Source: an uncultured Dehalococcoidia bacterium (GTDB lineage Bacteria; Chloroflexota; Dehalococcoidia; Lucifugimonadales; G958296245). Taken from it: DNA of 64,000 nucleotides. The notes below the pieces were generated by a model, which was given only the letters and a program-made list of their open reading frames with translations, was not told where the DNA came from and made no database searches. Shown here piece after piece: positions 53,258 to 62,403 of this stretch; the stretch's first letter is position 1; each line of letters begins with the position of its first letter. The DNA lies in contig OY282458.1 in the NCBI GenBank assembly GCA_958296245.1, forward strand, positions 248,001 to 312,000, written 5' to 3'. The position numbers and the translations under genes were made by a program.

Positions 53258-54199
53258 GTGAAGTTCGGTTTGTCCGCCACCTTTGCCCTGGCCCTCGGCG
53301 CGCCGCCGGAGGAGCAGGGGGCATATGCTTGTCGGCTTGCGAGTCTCTGCGAGGAGGTTGGCCTGGATTCGATCTGGTTCGCCGACAGGACGGTCTACCC
53401 TGTCGACCTGGCTGAGCGGTACCCCGACAGGTGGGGCCCCGGAAAGTCGGACCCGGGGGGCCAGAACGTGCTGGAACCCGTAACCGCGCTCAGCTTCATA
53501 GCGGCCCGGACGCAGAAGATCACGTTGGGCTTCAGCGTCCTCATTCTACCGTTCAGACACCCCGTCTTGAACGCCAAGATGGTCACGACGCTGGACGTCC
53601 TGTCCGGCGGGCGGGTGGTCTTCGGGGGCGGACTGGGTTGGATGCGCGAGGAGTTCGAGGCCATGGGCGCCGACTTCGCGGAACGTGGGAGGGTGACGGA
53701 CGAGCATCTAGAGATGTTCAAGGCGCTGTGTACCCAGGAGACAGCGAGTTACAGCGGCCGCCACTTCGGCATCTCGGGGAAGACCTTCTACCCGAAGCCG
53801 GTCCAGAGGCCGCATCCCCCCATCTGGATAGGCGGCAGCAGCCGGGCGGCGATGCGTCGGGCGGCCAGACTCGGCGACGTCTGGTTCCCCATAGGGGTCG
53901 CCCCCGATGATCTGGCCGCCCGGCTGCCGGCGCTGCGGCGGATGTGCGAGGACAACGGCCGCCCGCCGGGCTCGGTTGGGGTGGCAATGGGTCTCTCCCT
54001 CGAGCTGGACAGGCCCCGAACAGATGGGGCGGGAGTCCGCGCCCCGCTGTCCGGATCGAGCACGGAGATACGGGACGACCTGCGGAGATACCGCGACGCC
54101 GGCGTCGATCACGCGGTCTTTTCGATACCGTCGCGCGACTGGAGCCACACGGAAGACTCCATCAGGCGGCTTGCCGAGGAGATTGCTCCGTCCGTCTGA
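53258..54199 (+). CDS. LLM class (luciferase-like) flavin/F420-dependent oxidoreductase
   Basis: A 313-residue TIM-barrel oxidoreductase. The N-terminal GLDSIWFADRTVYPVD, then TLGFSVLILPFRHPVLNAKMVTTLDVLSGGRVVFGGGLGWMREEFEAMG and PPIWIGGSSRAAMRRAARLGDVWFP are typical of the F420-binding branch of the superfamily. Substrates range from alkyl ethers and secondary alcohols to antibiotics. GTG 53258 is preceded by TAGGAGGGG. It is followed closely by a PHP gene, likely the same transcript. Confidence 0.9.
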   Translation: MKFGLSATFALALGAPPEEQGAYACRLASLCEEVGLDSIWFADRTVYPVDLAERYPDRWGPGKSDPGGQNVLEPVTALSFIAARTQKITLGFSVLILPFRHPVLNAKMVTTLDVLSGGRVVFGGGLGWMREEFEAMGADFAERGRVTDEHLEMFKALCTQETASYSGRHFGISGKTFYPKPVQRPHPPIWIGGSSRAAMRRAARLGDVWFPIGVAPDDLAARLPALRRMCEDNGRPPGSVGVAMGLSLELDRPRTDGAGVRAPLSGSSTEIRDDLRRYRDAGVDHAVFSIPSRDWSHTEDSIRRLAEEIAPSV

Positions 54200-54220
54200 A
54201 TAGCTCGACTGGGGGGCTTT

Positions 54221-54880
54221 GTGTACGACTTCCATACGCACACGTTCTTGAGCGACGGGGTGTTGTCGCCCGTAGAGTTGATAAGGCGCGCCCACGTCAA
54301 GGGCTACCGCGTGATGGCCATCACCGACCACGTTGGGCCCGGCAACCTCGAGATGGTCCTGAACGTGCTCATAGCGGACTGCAAGGCGGCTTCGCGGCGG
54401 TGGGACATCCTGGCCCTTCCGGGCGTGGAGATCACCCACTGCCCGAAAGAAGACATCGACCGGCTGGCCGGAGAGGCCAAATCCCTGGGCGCGGCGGTGG
54501 TCAACGTACATGGGGAGACCGTTGTAGAGCCGGTGGAGCCCGGCACCAACTTCGCTGCGGTGCGCTCGGAACACGTCGACGTTCTCGCCCATCCTGGGCT
54601 CATCTCGACCGAGGAGGCGGCTATCGCCGCGCGCAACGGCGTGTTCTTGGAGGTGTCCGCCCGGCGGGGCCACTCCTTCGCTAACGGCCACGTGGTCAGG
54701 ACGGCGATGGAGGCGGGGGCGCACATGGTGCTCGACTCCGACGCGCACGCGCCGGAAGACCTGCTGACGCGCGATTTCGCGCTGGCGGTCGCCCTGGGTT
54801 CGGGGCTAAACGACGAGGAGGCCGCCGCCCTGCTGGACCGCGAGCCGATGGGCCTGCTCAGGAGGATAGGGGCGGCGTAG
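54221..54880 (+). CDS. PHP-domain metal-dependent phosphoesterase family protein
   Basis: A 219-residue PHP-fold hydrolase. Metal ligands: YDFHTHTFLSDGVLS (HxH near residues 5-7), ITDHVGPGN, GVEITHC, LAHPGLIS and DSDAHAPEDL. The family includes histidinol phosphatase and nucleotide or RNA phosphoesterases. The GTG start follows the LLM stop by about 20 bp. The substrate is unknown. Confidence 0.9.
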   Translation: MYDFHTHTFLSDGVLSPVELIRRAHVKGYRVMAITDHVGPGNLEMVLNVLIADCKAASRRWDILALPGVEITHCPKEDIDRLAGEAKSLGAAVVNVHGETVVEPVEPGTNFAAVRSEHVDVLAHPGLISTEEAAIAARNGVFLEVSARRGHSFANGHVVRTAMEAGAHMVLDSDAHAPEDLLTRDFALAVALGSGLNDEEAAALLDREPMGLLRRIGAA

Positions 54881-54931
54881 GACGGTCCACCCGCCGGTTC
54901 GGAGCGGGGCCGCCGGCCCCGCCTAGTACGT

Positions 54932-55150
54932 TCAGCCAAAGCCCCCGTAACCCACCGTTACGAGCTCGCCCTCCACGGTCACCGGCGTGGTGCGTCCGCC
55001 GCCGGTTAGCTCCTCGACCTTGGCCCACTGCTCCGGGTGCAGGGCCAAGTTGACCTCGTCGTATTCGACCCCGCCCGAATCGAGATCGGCCTTCAGTGCA
55101 TCCGAGTAACCGCAGTCGGGGTGTGTGTAAACGACAACCTTCTCGGCCAA
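54932..55150 (-). CDS. Monothiol glutaredoxin-like protein
   Basis: A 72-residue thioredoxin-fold protein: VVVYTHPDCGYSDALKADLDSGGVEYDEVNL with a CGYS (monothiol) active site, and TTPVTVEGELVTVGYGGF with the cis-proline region. Family proteins reduce mixed disulfides or carry Fe-S clusters. The length is short but complete. It is convergent with the PHP gene. Confidence 0.85.
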   Translation of the reverse strand: MAEKVVVYTHPDCGYSDALKADLDSGGVEYDEVNLALHPEQWAKVEELTGGGRTTPVTVEGELVTVGYGGFG

Positions 55151-55396
55151 GGCTTACTCTCCTATCAGGCTACGGGAGAACCCTTCCCTACAATTTACAT
55201 CTGGGGCGGCGCCCTCAGACTCCCGGCAAAGGGATGGAACGTTGGGTTGATCTCCCGGTCGGGCAACTCGCTTGTATGATACCGTGCGGGCTATATTACT
55301 TCCACCCGGATTATCGCGTGCTTAACTAGAGGCGCTTCAGACCTCTGCCGGCGTGCCGCGTTGGGCGTTCAACCCGCTAAAGGCTGGGAGGTTGAC
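55151..55396. repeat. Intergenic copy of the GGCTACGGGAG / CAGACTCCCGGC repeat
   Basis: ATCAGGCTACGGGAG (55166-55180) and CAGACTCCCGGCAAAGG (near 55218) match the copies near 35355-35430 and 24846. The remaining sequence contains nothing recognisable. Confidence 0.5.
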
Positions 55397-56491
55397 ATGG
55401 AGAGAGTTCGGATCGGCGTCGTGGGCTGCGGGGCCATTGCGCAGGTGCAACACCTGCCGTTCCTGCTTGATCTGGCCGAGGAATTCCAGGTGGTCGTGGT
55501 CTGCGACGTATCGCCTGCGCTGGCCGAGTACGCCGCGCAGCGGTTCCACGTTCCCAAGCGCGTGACCGACTACCGGGACGTTCTGAGCTCCGACGTAGAC
55601 GCTGTCCTGCTGTGCCACACCGATCCCAAGACCGAGGCGGCCGTGGCGGCTCTGAACGCGGGCAAGCACCTCTTCATCGAGAAGCCTATGTGCTACTCGA
55701 TAGAGGAAGCGGATGAGATAGCCGCTGCGGCCCGCGGGTCGGGTCTGGTTGCACAGGTGGGGTACGTGAAGCTCTACGAGCCTGCCTACCAGGCCGCCCG
55801 GGTCGAGGTAGCGGCCATGGACGACGTGCGGTTCGTTCAGGTCAACCACCTCCACCCCGACAACTCCCTGCATGTTGGTCAGTTCCGCACGAGGAGGTTC
55901 GATGACGTCCCCCGGCACGTCGTCGAGAGGGCCGCTCAGGCGCGGGAGAAGGCCGTTCGAGACGCCATAGGCGACGCGGCGCCCGACGTGCGGCGCAGCT
56001 TCGACATCGTGTCGGGCAGCATGATCCACGACCTCTACGGGCTGCGCGAAATGTTCGGCAACCCCAGCAGGGTCGTCAGCACCAATACGTGGGCCGGCGG
56101 AAGCGCAATCAGTACTACGCTGGAGTACCCGCAGGGGCACAGTTGCGTGGCGACCTGGGTGGACCTGCCCGACCTCTGGGACTTCAAGGAGACGCTGGAG
56201 GTGTACGGCAGCACGAAGCGCGTCGTCGTCTCCTACGGCACAGGCTTTTCCAGGGTCGTCTCGACGCTCACCATCCATGAGGTCGACGCCGGGGGCGCTG
56301 CCGTGAGACGCGAGCCCGCCATGAGCTGGGAGAGTCCGTTCCGGCGCGAGCTGCGCCACTTCCACGACTGCATCGTGAACGGCGCGGCTCCGCTATCCCC
56401 GGTGTCGTCCGCGCGCGATGACGTCAGCCTGATCATCGACGTCGTGCGCGCCTACGCGGACGCCGGCCCTATCACTGTTCAGACTCTGTGA
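55397..56491 (+). CDS. Gfo/Idh/MocA family oxidoreductase, copy 2
   Basis: A 364-residue NAD(P)-dependent oxidoreductase: VRIGVVGCGAIAQVQHLPFLL, catalytic HLFIEKPMCYSIEEA, and MIHDLYGLREMFG with the second catalytic histidine. GGGAGG precedes ATG 55397. The last codons (ITVQTL then TGA) are encoded by the conserved end of the dispersed repeat ACTGTTCAGACTCTGTGAGG, so the repeat has supplied the stop and probably altered the original C-terminus. The substrate is unknown. Confidence 0.9.
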   Translation: MERVRIGVVGCGAIAQVQHLPFLLDLAEEFQVVVVCDVSPALAEYAAQRFHVPKRVTDYRDVLSSDVDAVLLCHTDPKTEAAVAALNAGKHLFIEKPMCYSIEEADEIAAAARGSGLVAQVGYVKLYEPAYQAARVEVAAMDDVRFVQVNHLHPDNSLHVGQFRTRRFDDVPRHVVERAAQAREKAVRDAIGDAAPDVRRSFDIVSGSMIHDLYGLREMFGNPSRVVSTNTWAGGSAISTTLEYPQGHSCVATWVDLPDLWDFKETLEVYGSTKRVVVSYGTGFSRVVSTLTIHEVDAGGAAVRREPAMSWESPFRRELRHFHDCIVNGAAPLSPVSSARDDVSLIIDVVRAYADAGPITVQTL

Positions 56492-56570
56492 GGTCCGGAG
56501 GGGAGTCCGGAGGGGTTCTCCCTTCTGGCCGGGGGCTTTGCCCCAGTTTCCAAGGGGTGGGCGGTTGTCC
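56472..56570. repeat. Dispersed element copy overlapping the 3' end of the Gfo/Idh gene
   Basis: ACTGTTCAGACTCTGTGAGGTCC at 56473, GGTTCTCCCTTCTGGCC, then GGGGGCTTTGCCCCAGTTTCCAAGGGGTGGGCGG. The order and ends match the copies near 24915 and 46090. Confidence 0.8.
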
Positions 56571-56703
56571 ATCTCCATCGAGCTATGGGGGCATTGCCCG
56601 ACACGGCGTCTTGCCTTCCATAGCCTGAGGAGCTACGGGAAGGCGAGATAGGCTCACCCGCCTGATGCGGGCGGTTCGGCGTCACCGTCAAGCCTCGGGT
56701 TAG

Positions 56704-58509
56704 TCAGAGCGAAGCGGTATAGGTCGATTGTGCGTGGAGCCGGTGATAGAGTCCTCTCTTTGCCAGCAACTCGTCGTGCGCGCCCTGCTCGACGATGCGG
56801 CCTTCTTCCAAGACCACGATGCGGTCCGCGTTGCGCACCGTGGACAGGCGGTGGGCGATGACGATGGAGGTCCGGTCTCGCAGCAGTTCCCCAAGGGCTT
56901 GCTGAATACGCAACTCCGTCTCCGTGTCGACGTTGGCCGTTGCCTCGTCGAGTATCAGGACCCGGGGGGCCCGCGCCAGCGCCCGCGCGAAGCTGATCAA
57001 CTGGCGCTGTCCGACGCTCAGGTTGCCGCCGCGCTCGTCCAGCTCGGTGTCGTAGCCGTCCTTCATCCGCACGATGAACTCATGCGCCCCCACGGCCTTT
57101 GCCGCGTCGACGACCACCGAATCGGTCAGGTCGGTCCGGTTGTAACGGATGTTCTCGCTTACTGTGGCGGAGAAGAGGAAGGGCTCCTGTGGCACCATGC
57201 CGATCTGCCGGGAGAGCGACTCCGGCCTGAGATCACGTACGTCGTACCCGTCAATGGAGACGCGCCCTTCGGTGACATCGTAGAGGCGCATCAGCAGCGA
57301 CACGAAGGTCGTCTTGCCCGCGCCGGTAGGCCCGACGAGCGCCACTGTCTCCCCTGGCTCGACGTCCAGGCTGACCTCACGCAGCACCGGACTTTCCGTA
57401 TCGTAGTGGAAGCTGACGTTCTCATACCGCACCCCCCCTGCCGCTGGCGGCAGGGCAACCGCACCCGGCGCGGACGCAACTTCCGGCCTGACGTCTAGGA
57501 GCTCGAATACCCGGTCGGCCGCCACCAACGACCCGGTGAGGTGGCCAAAGTCGCCGGTCAGGTCGCGAATGGGCTCGAACAGCCGCTCTGCGTACAACGC
57601 GAAGGCGACGAGCAGCCCAACCTCCTGCGACACCCCAATCATTCGTCCGCCGACCAAGACGATTAGAGCGATCGCAAGCACCCTGAGCAGCTCGACCGAC
57701 GGCCACAGCCCGTACCGGTAGCGAGCCGACTTCAGGCTGGCATCGAGGTTCTCCCTGTTCACACTCTGGAAGCCGCGAATGTTCTGCTGCTGCCGGTTGA
57801 GGCTCTGCACGACCCGTATGCCCGCAATGTTCTCCTGGACGCTGGAGTTCACGCCGGCGATGGTCTCCCTCGCCCTTCGTATGGGCTGCTGGGCGAACCG
57901 GCGCCAGAATAGCAGGCTGGGAATCAGCACGGCGACGAGGGCCAGCGTGACCGCCGCGAGCAGCACGTCCATGGCGAGCATCGCCCCGGCGATGCCGACC
58001 ACGCTCACGAAGCTGGCCAGCGACAGCACAAGCACGGACAGCGACTCTTCCAGCTGCTGCACGTCGTTCTGGACCCGCGACATGATCCTGCCCACCTGGT
58101 TGCGGTCGTAGAAAGACATCGACAGGCCCTGGGCGTGCTCGAAGAGGCGGGTACGAATGTCGAATAGCACCCACTGGCCGACCTTCACCATGGTCCGGGT
58201 ATGGACCACGCCCATGGCGAACCGGACGACCGCAACGAGGCCGAAGAGCCCCACTACGGCGGCGAGGCCGTCGAAAGTGCCCTCGTCCGACATCACCTGT
58301 CCGTCGATCGCGAGCCTGATCGTCCAGGGCAACGCTACGACAGCGCCGCTGTACGCGAACATCGTGACGATCGCCAGGGCGACCCGACCGCGGTACGGAA
58401 GAGCGTAACGCGCCAGCCGGATCAACGTCCGCCAGTAGCGGGTCTGGCGCTCCTCCCCCAGGTCGAGGCGCGTCCCACCGCCCGCCGCCTGCTTCACCCG
58501 TGCGGCCAT
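56704..58509 (-). CDS. ABC exporter half-transporter (heterodimer subunit with consensus catalytic site)
   Basis: A 601-residue exporter: an N-terminal six-helix membrane domain (from ~residue 38 to 325) and a nucleotide-binding domain with Walker A GPTGAGKTT, Q-loop MVPQEPFLF, signature LSVGQRQL and Walker B RVLILDEATANVD. The catalytic glutamate is present, but the signature has V for the second G. Together with the upstream subunit this gives one degenerate and one intact ATP site, as in BmrC/BmrD (YheI/YheH). The cargo may be a drug, lipid or peptide. It overlaps the upstream gene by 16 bp. Confidence 0.92.
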   Translation of the reverse strand: MAARVKQAAGGGTRLDLGEERQTRYWRTLIRLARYALPYRGRVALAIVTMFAYSGAVVALPWTIRLAIDGQVMSDEGTFDGLAAVVGLFGLVAVVRFAMGVVHTRTMVKVGQWVLFDIRTRLFEHAQGLSMSFYDRNQVGRIMSRVQNDVQQLEESLSVLVLSLASFVSVVGIAGAMLAMDVLLAAVTLALVAVLIPSLLFWRRFAQQPIRRARETIAGVNSSVQENIAGIRVVQSLNRQQQNIRGFQSVNRENLDASLKSARYRYGLWPSVELLRVLAIALIVLVGGRMIGVSQEVGLLVAFALYAERLFEPIRDLTGDFGHLTGSLVAADRVFELLDVRPEVASAPGAVALPPAAGGVRYENVSFHYDTESPVLREVSLDVEPGETVALVGPTGAGKTTFVSLLMRLYDVTEGRVSIDGYDVRDLRPESLSRQIGMVPQEPFLFSATVSENIRYNRTDLTDSVVVDAAKAVGAHEFIVRMKDGYDTELDERGGNLSVGQRQLISFARALARAPRVLILDEATANVDTETELRIQQALGELLRDRTSIVIAHRLSTVRNADRIVVLEEGRIVEQGAHDELLAKRGLYHRLHAQSTYTASL

Positions 58510-60245
58510 CGGATACGACCTCGCATCTCATCGGCCGGGCGGAGCTGGAGGTCGTGTATTCTGCGATAGAAGCCGTTCATCCGCATCAGGTCGTCGTGAG
58601 AGCCCTGCTCGACTACCCTGCCTTGGTCGAGCACCAGGACCATATCCGCGCTTCGCACCGTAGACAGCCTGTGTGCGATGACAAAGGACGTTCTGTCCCG
58701 CATCACGTCCGCCATCGCCCGGTGTATCAGCGCCTCTGTGGCGGTGTCGACGCTGGACGTGGAGTCGTCCAGAACCAGGATAGGGGTATCCAAGAGGATC
58801 GTGCGGGCGATGGCGACCCTCTGCCGCTGTCCCCCGGAAAGGGTGACGCCGCGCTCGCCCACCCACGTATCGTAACCGTCCGGCAGGCCCTCGATGAACC
58901 CGTGAAGCTGCGCGGCCTTCGCCGCCCTCTCCACGTCGTCCATGGACGCGTGGTCGACCCCGTAGGCGATGTTGTCCCGTATCGTCGCCGAGAAGGCGAA
59001 CGCGTCCTGGAGGACTATGCCGACGCTGCGCCGCAGCGAATCGAGGGTGACGTCGCGGACGTCCACGCCGTCGATGAGGACCCTGCCTGTCGAGGTGTCG
59101 TAGAAGCGGGGCAGCAGGTGCGCAATCGTGCTCTTGCCGGAGCCCGGGCCGCCAACGATGGCCGCCGACTGACCGGGCTGAAGCTCGAAGCTCACGTCGT
59201 GCAGTGCCGGGACGTCCTCGCCGTATTCGAAGGACACAGAATCGAACGTGACGCGGCCCCTGGGGGACAGGTCCCGGGCATTCTCAGAAACGCCGAGCGG
59301 GGATTGCGCGTCCAGTATCTCGAATACCCGCTCGCCCGCAGCGGCGGCCCTGGAGAAGAGTTGCACCATCCGCTCCATCGTTCCAATAGACGCCGACAGC
59401 AACACCATGTACAGCACGAACGACGCCAGCGCGCCCGGTGTCATCGTTCCCTGCTGCACCTGCCACCCGCCGAACAGCAGTGTTCCCGCTATGACGATGG
59501 CGAACAGGAACGTCAGGACGGCGTCCCTGGTGACGAAGAGCTGGTCGGCGACGATGAAGTTGGCGGCGGCAGCCCCCGCCCGCTCTCTGAACCTCTCCGC
59601 CTCGTAGTCTCGCGCGCCCAGCACCTTGACCGTCCTCATCCCGGTCATCGATTCGTGGGCCACGGCGTTCATGCGTCCGGTCTCCCGCAACGCCTCCCTG
59701 TAGACCACGTATAGGCGGAAGGCCAACCTGATTCCAAGCGCCGCGATCAGGGCGAAGCAGACTAGGACGACGAGCCCCAGGCGCCACTCAATGCCTATCA
59801 TCAGGACAATCGGGACGGTGTAGAGGACAACCACGGCTACCAGATGGAGCGAGGTCGAAGTGAACCATGACATGACCCCGATGTCGACCGTGGCCCTCGA
59901 CATCAGGTCTCCGGTCTTCTGACGGTCGTAGAACCCGAAGTTGAGACCCTGTAGTTTGTCGAAAAAGTCGTTCCTCAGCCGGTACTCAGTCACCCTGCCA
60001 ACCTTCTCCGCCAGGTAGAGGGCGAAGTAGTCCAGGACGGCCCTGAATACGCCGGCCAGCGCGATCTGGCCGGCGATCAGAAGAAGCTCATGCCCGCCGC
60101 CGGTCAGCGCCTCGTCGATGGCGTCGCCGGCGAGACGCGGAATCAGCGCGAGCGGCACTACCGAGGCGGCCATCACGACGGCCGTCCCGAGGTAGAGCGC
60201 CCTGCGCTCCATTGCGTACTTGACCAGCCGGAGTAGGTTCCTCAC
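58494..60245 (-). CDS. ABC exporter half-transporter (heterodimer subunit with degenerate catalytic site)
   Basis: A 583-residue exporter with an N-terminal membrane domain (~15-300) and a nucleotide-binding domain: Walker A GGPGSGKST, Q-loop IVLQDAFAF, signature LSGGQRQR and Walker B PILVLDDSTSSVD. The catalytic glutamate after Walker B is aspartate. In the heterodimer this Walker B faces the altered LSVGQ signature of the partner, so both changes fall in the same composite ATP site. The start is GTG 60245. It is the first gene of the two-gene operon. Confidence 0.92.
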   Translation of the reverse strand: MRNLLRLVKYAMERRALYLGTAVVMAASVVPLALIPRLAGDAIDEALTGGGHELLLIAGQIALAGVFRAVLDYFALYLAEKVGRVTEYRLRNDFFDKLQGLNFGFYDRQKTGDLMSRATVDIGVMSWFTSTSLHLVAVVVLYTVPIVLMIGIEWRLGLVVLVCFALIAALGIRLAFRLYVVYREALRETGRMNAVAHESMTGMRTVKVLGARDYEAERFRERAGAAAANFIVADQLFVTRDAVLTFLFAIVIAGTLLFGGWQVQQGTMTPGALASFVLYMVLLSASIGTMERMVQLFSRAAAAGERVFEILDAQSPLGVSENARDLSPRGRVTFDSVSFEYGEDVPALHDVSFELQPGQSAAIVGGPGSGKSTIAHLLPRFYDTSTGRVLIDGVDVRDVTLDSLRRSVGIVLQDAFAFSATIRDNIAYGVDHASMDDVERAAKAAQLHGFIEGLPDGYDTWVGERGVTLSGGQRQRVAIARTILLDTPILVLDDSTSSVDTATEALIHRAMADVMRDRTSFVIAHRLSTVRSADMVLVLDQGRVVEQGSHDDLMRMNGFYRRIHDLQLRPADEMRGRIRWPHG

Positions 60246-60443
60246 TACGTGTCGTTGAGCGCGTCCCCGTGCTTCCCACTATAGGGGCGGAAGCCCGCTA
60301 CCCTCCTGTGGTACTATGGATTTGTAGCTATGCTGGGCCACAGCACAAACATGGGATGGCGACTGCCGCTTGTCAAGTCGGCGCACAGAGGAGGATCTCC
60401 CACCCGTCCCTGATGTCCGAACTGGAGACATGGTGAGACACAA

Positions 60444-61427
60444 ATGCCCGAGATCCTCGTAGAGACCCACGACCTTACAAAACGCTACGGCAGCACTAAG
60501 AGCTCCGGTAGCGTGCTTGCCGTCAACAACCTCGACATGAGCGTCGAAGAGGGCGAGATATACGGCTTTCTGGGGCCCAACGGCTCTGGCAAGACCACCA
60601 CGATCCTGATGCTGTTGGGTTTGACCGAGCCGACCTCGGGCTACGCCCGGGTGACCGGGCTGGATCCTCTGCACGACTCCCTAGAGGTCAAGCGCAACGT
60701 CGGCTACCTCCCGGAGAACGTCGGGTTCTACGACGACATGACCGGCCGCCAGAACATGCGCTATACCAGCCAACTCAACTGGATCCCGAAACGCGAGGCG
60801 GACGACCGGATCGACTGGTTGCTGGGGCTCGTCGGGCTGTCGGAGGCAGCGGACAGAGCCGTGGCCGGCTATTCTAGGGGCATGCGGCAGAGGCTGGGCA
60901 TCGCCGACACGCTGCTCAAGCAGCCGAGGGTGGCGTTCCTCGACGACCCGACAATCGGCCTGGACCCCGAAGGCATTCGTGAGCTCCTCGACATTATCGT
61001 TGGGATGGCCAGGGACCTGTCGATCACCGTGTTCCTATCCTCGCATATCCTCCAGCAGGTCCAGCGGATATGCTCGCGCGTCGGCATCATGTTCAGGGGC
61101 AGCCTGGTGGCGGAGGGCACCGTGGCGGAGCTGAGTGAGGCCGGCAGCGGCGAAGGGAGCGTCAGGCTGGAGGTGGAGGCGTCGGGCAACACCGACTCCC
61201 TCGCGGAGTCCCTGAGGGAGGTCCCGGGGGTCATTGGCGTTACCGTCAGGGGAGGAGAGGTCGCTTTGGACTGCGTCGGGGACGTGAGGGGGGCGGTGGC
61301 CAGCAAGGTCATCGACGGCGGGATGGAGTTGCGCCGTCTCGTGACCGTCGACAGGACGCTGGAAGACATCTACATGTACTATTTCCGGCAGGCCGAGGCC
61401 GCCGCAGTGGAGTCGGAGGCCTCATGA
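60444..61427 (+). CDS. ABC transporter ATP-binding protein (ABC-2 type)
   Basis: A 327-residue ATPase: Walker A GPNGSGKTT near residues 45-53, Q-loop GYLPEN, signature YSRGMRQRLG and Walker B VAFLDDPTIGLDP. The usual catalytic glutamate (LDEP) is aspartate. A C-terminal ~100-residue domain follows. It pairs with the next membrane protein, with which it overlaps by four bases (ATGA). The family includes Na+ efflux, copper and antibiotic exporters; the cargo is unknown. Confidence 0.92.
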   Translation: MPEILVETHDLTKRYGSTKSSGSVLAVNNLDMSVEEGEIYGFLGPNGSGKTTTILMLLGLTEPTSGYARVTGLDPLHDSLEVKRNVGYLPENVGFYDDMTGRQNMRYTSQLNWIPKREADDRIDWLLGLVGLSEAADRAVAGYSRGMRQRLGIADTLLKQPRVAFLDDPTIGLDPEGIRELLDIIVGMARDLSITVFLSSHILQQVQRICSRVGIMFRGSLVAEGTVAELSEAGSGEGSVRLEVEASGNTDSLAESLREVPGVIGVTVRGGEVALDCVGDVRGAVASKVIDGGMELRRLVTVDRTLEDIYMYYFRQAEAAAVESEAS

Positions 61428-62350
61428 TACCCGTATTCTGGAAGGAGCTGTCCGACCACTTCGGCAAGCGGCGCTTCGTCATCCTCTTGGGATTGATACT
61501 GTTCGCGTCGACGTGGGCGGGCTTCGTCGCGGTAAGGTCGCTGCCAGAGCTTGCGGGCGAGGTCCCGCCGGACCTCGTGTTCCTGCAGCTATTCACCGGC
61601 AGCAGCGGCGCTATCCCGCCCTTCCTCTTCTTCCTCAGCTTCTTTGGCCCATTGATTGGGATAACCTTGGGGTTCGACGCAATCAATTCGGAGCGCTCGC
61701 AGGGGACGCTGTCGCGCGTCCTGTCGCAGCCTCTCTACCGCGACTCCCTGTTCAACGGCAAGTTCTTGGCCGGACTGACTACCATCACCGTGGTCCAGGT
61801 CAGCATCGTGGTGATAGTGGTAGGCATAGGGATGTTCATCTTGGGCTTCGGGCCCACGTTGGATTTCTCCCTCCGCATCGCCGTATTCACCCTGGCATCC
61901 GTCATCTACATGGCCTTCTGGCTGGCGATTGCCATGCTCTGCTCGGTATGGTTCAACCAGGCCGTCAGCTCGGCCATGACGAGCTTGGCCCTGTGGCTCT
62001 TCTTCGGATTCATCATGCTGATGGTGGCCGGCGCGGTTTCGGATGCCCTGGTGTCCAACCCACAGACGACCGAGGAGGCTATCGAGAGGGTACGGGTCGA
62101 GCGGATGGCGAGGCGCCTTTCGCCTGTGACCCTGTTCCAGGAGGCCACGGTTACGATCCTGACGCCCACGATCAGAAGCTTGGGGCCGGCGCTGGTCCAG
62201 GAGGGGTCGCGGCTGGAGCGGCTCAGGCCGTTGCCGTTGAGCCAGAGCCTCAATCTGGTCTGGCCCCACCTCACAGCCATACTGGCGTTGGCGGCTGCGT
62301 GCTTCGGGATCTCCTACGCGCGCTTCCTGCGCGAGGAGATCCGCTCGTAA
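61424..62350 (+). CDS. ABC-2 type transporter permease
   Basis: A 308-residue integral membrane protein with about six hydrophobic spans (FVILLGLILFASTWAGFV near the start; FFLSFFGPLIGITLG; VSIVVIVVGIGMFILGF; LWLFFGFIMLMVAGA; LAAACFGISYA). The cytoplasmic FDAINSERSQGTLSRVLSQPLYRDSL loop, containing the E-R-x-x-G-T coupling motif, is diagnostic of ABC-2 permeases. It is translated with the ATPase upstream through ATGA overlap. Confidence 0.9.
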   Translation: MIPVFWKELSDHFGKRRFVILLGLILFASTWAGFVAVRSLPELAGEVPPDLVFLQLFTGSSGAIPPFLFFLSFFGPLIGITLGFDAINSERSQGTLSRVLSQPLYRDSLFNGKFLAGLTTITVVQVSIVVIVVGIGMFILGFGPTLDFSLRIAVFTLASVIYMAFWLAIAMLCSVWFNQAVSSAMTSLALWLFFGFIMLMVAGAVSDALVSNPQTTEEAIERVRVERMARRLSPVTLFQEATVTILTPTIRSLGPALVQEGSRLERLRPLPLSQSLNLVWPHLTAILALAAACFGISYARFLREEIRS

Positions 62351-62403
62351 GCTGGGGGGCCTGGGCAGGCCATTGCCCCTGAGAGGTTGCGCAGGCCCGC
62401 CCA

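Noticed and set aside
53708..54748. Long minus-strand open frame opposite the LLM and PHP genes
   Set aside because: Shadow of two well-supported plus-strand genes; sequence shows only Arg/Pro/Gly-rich composition.
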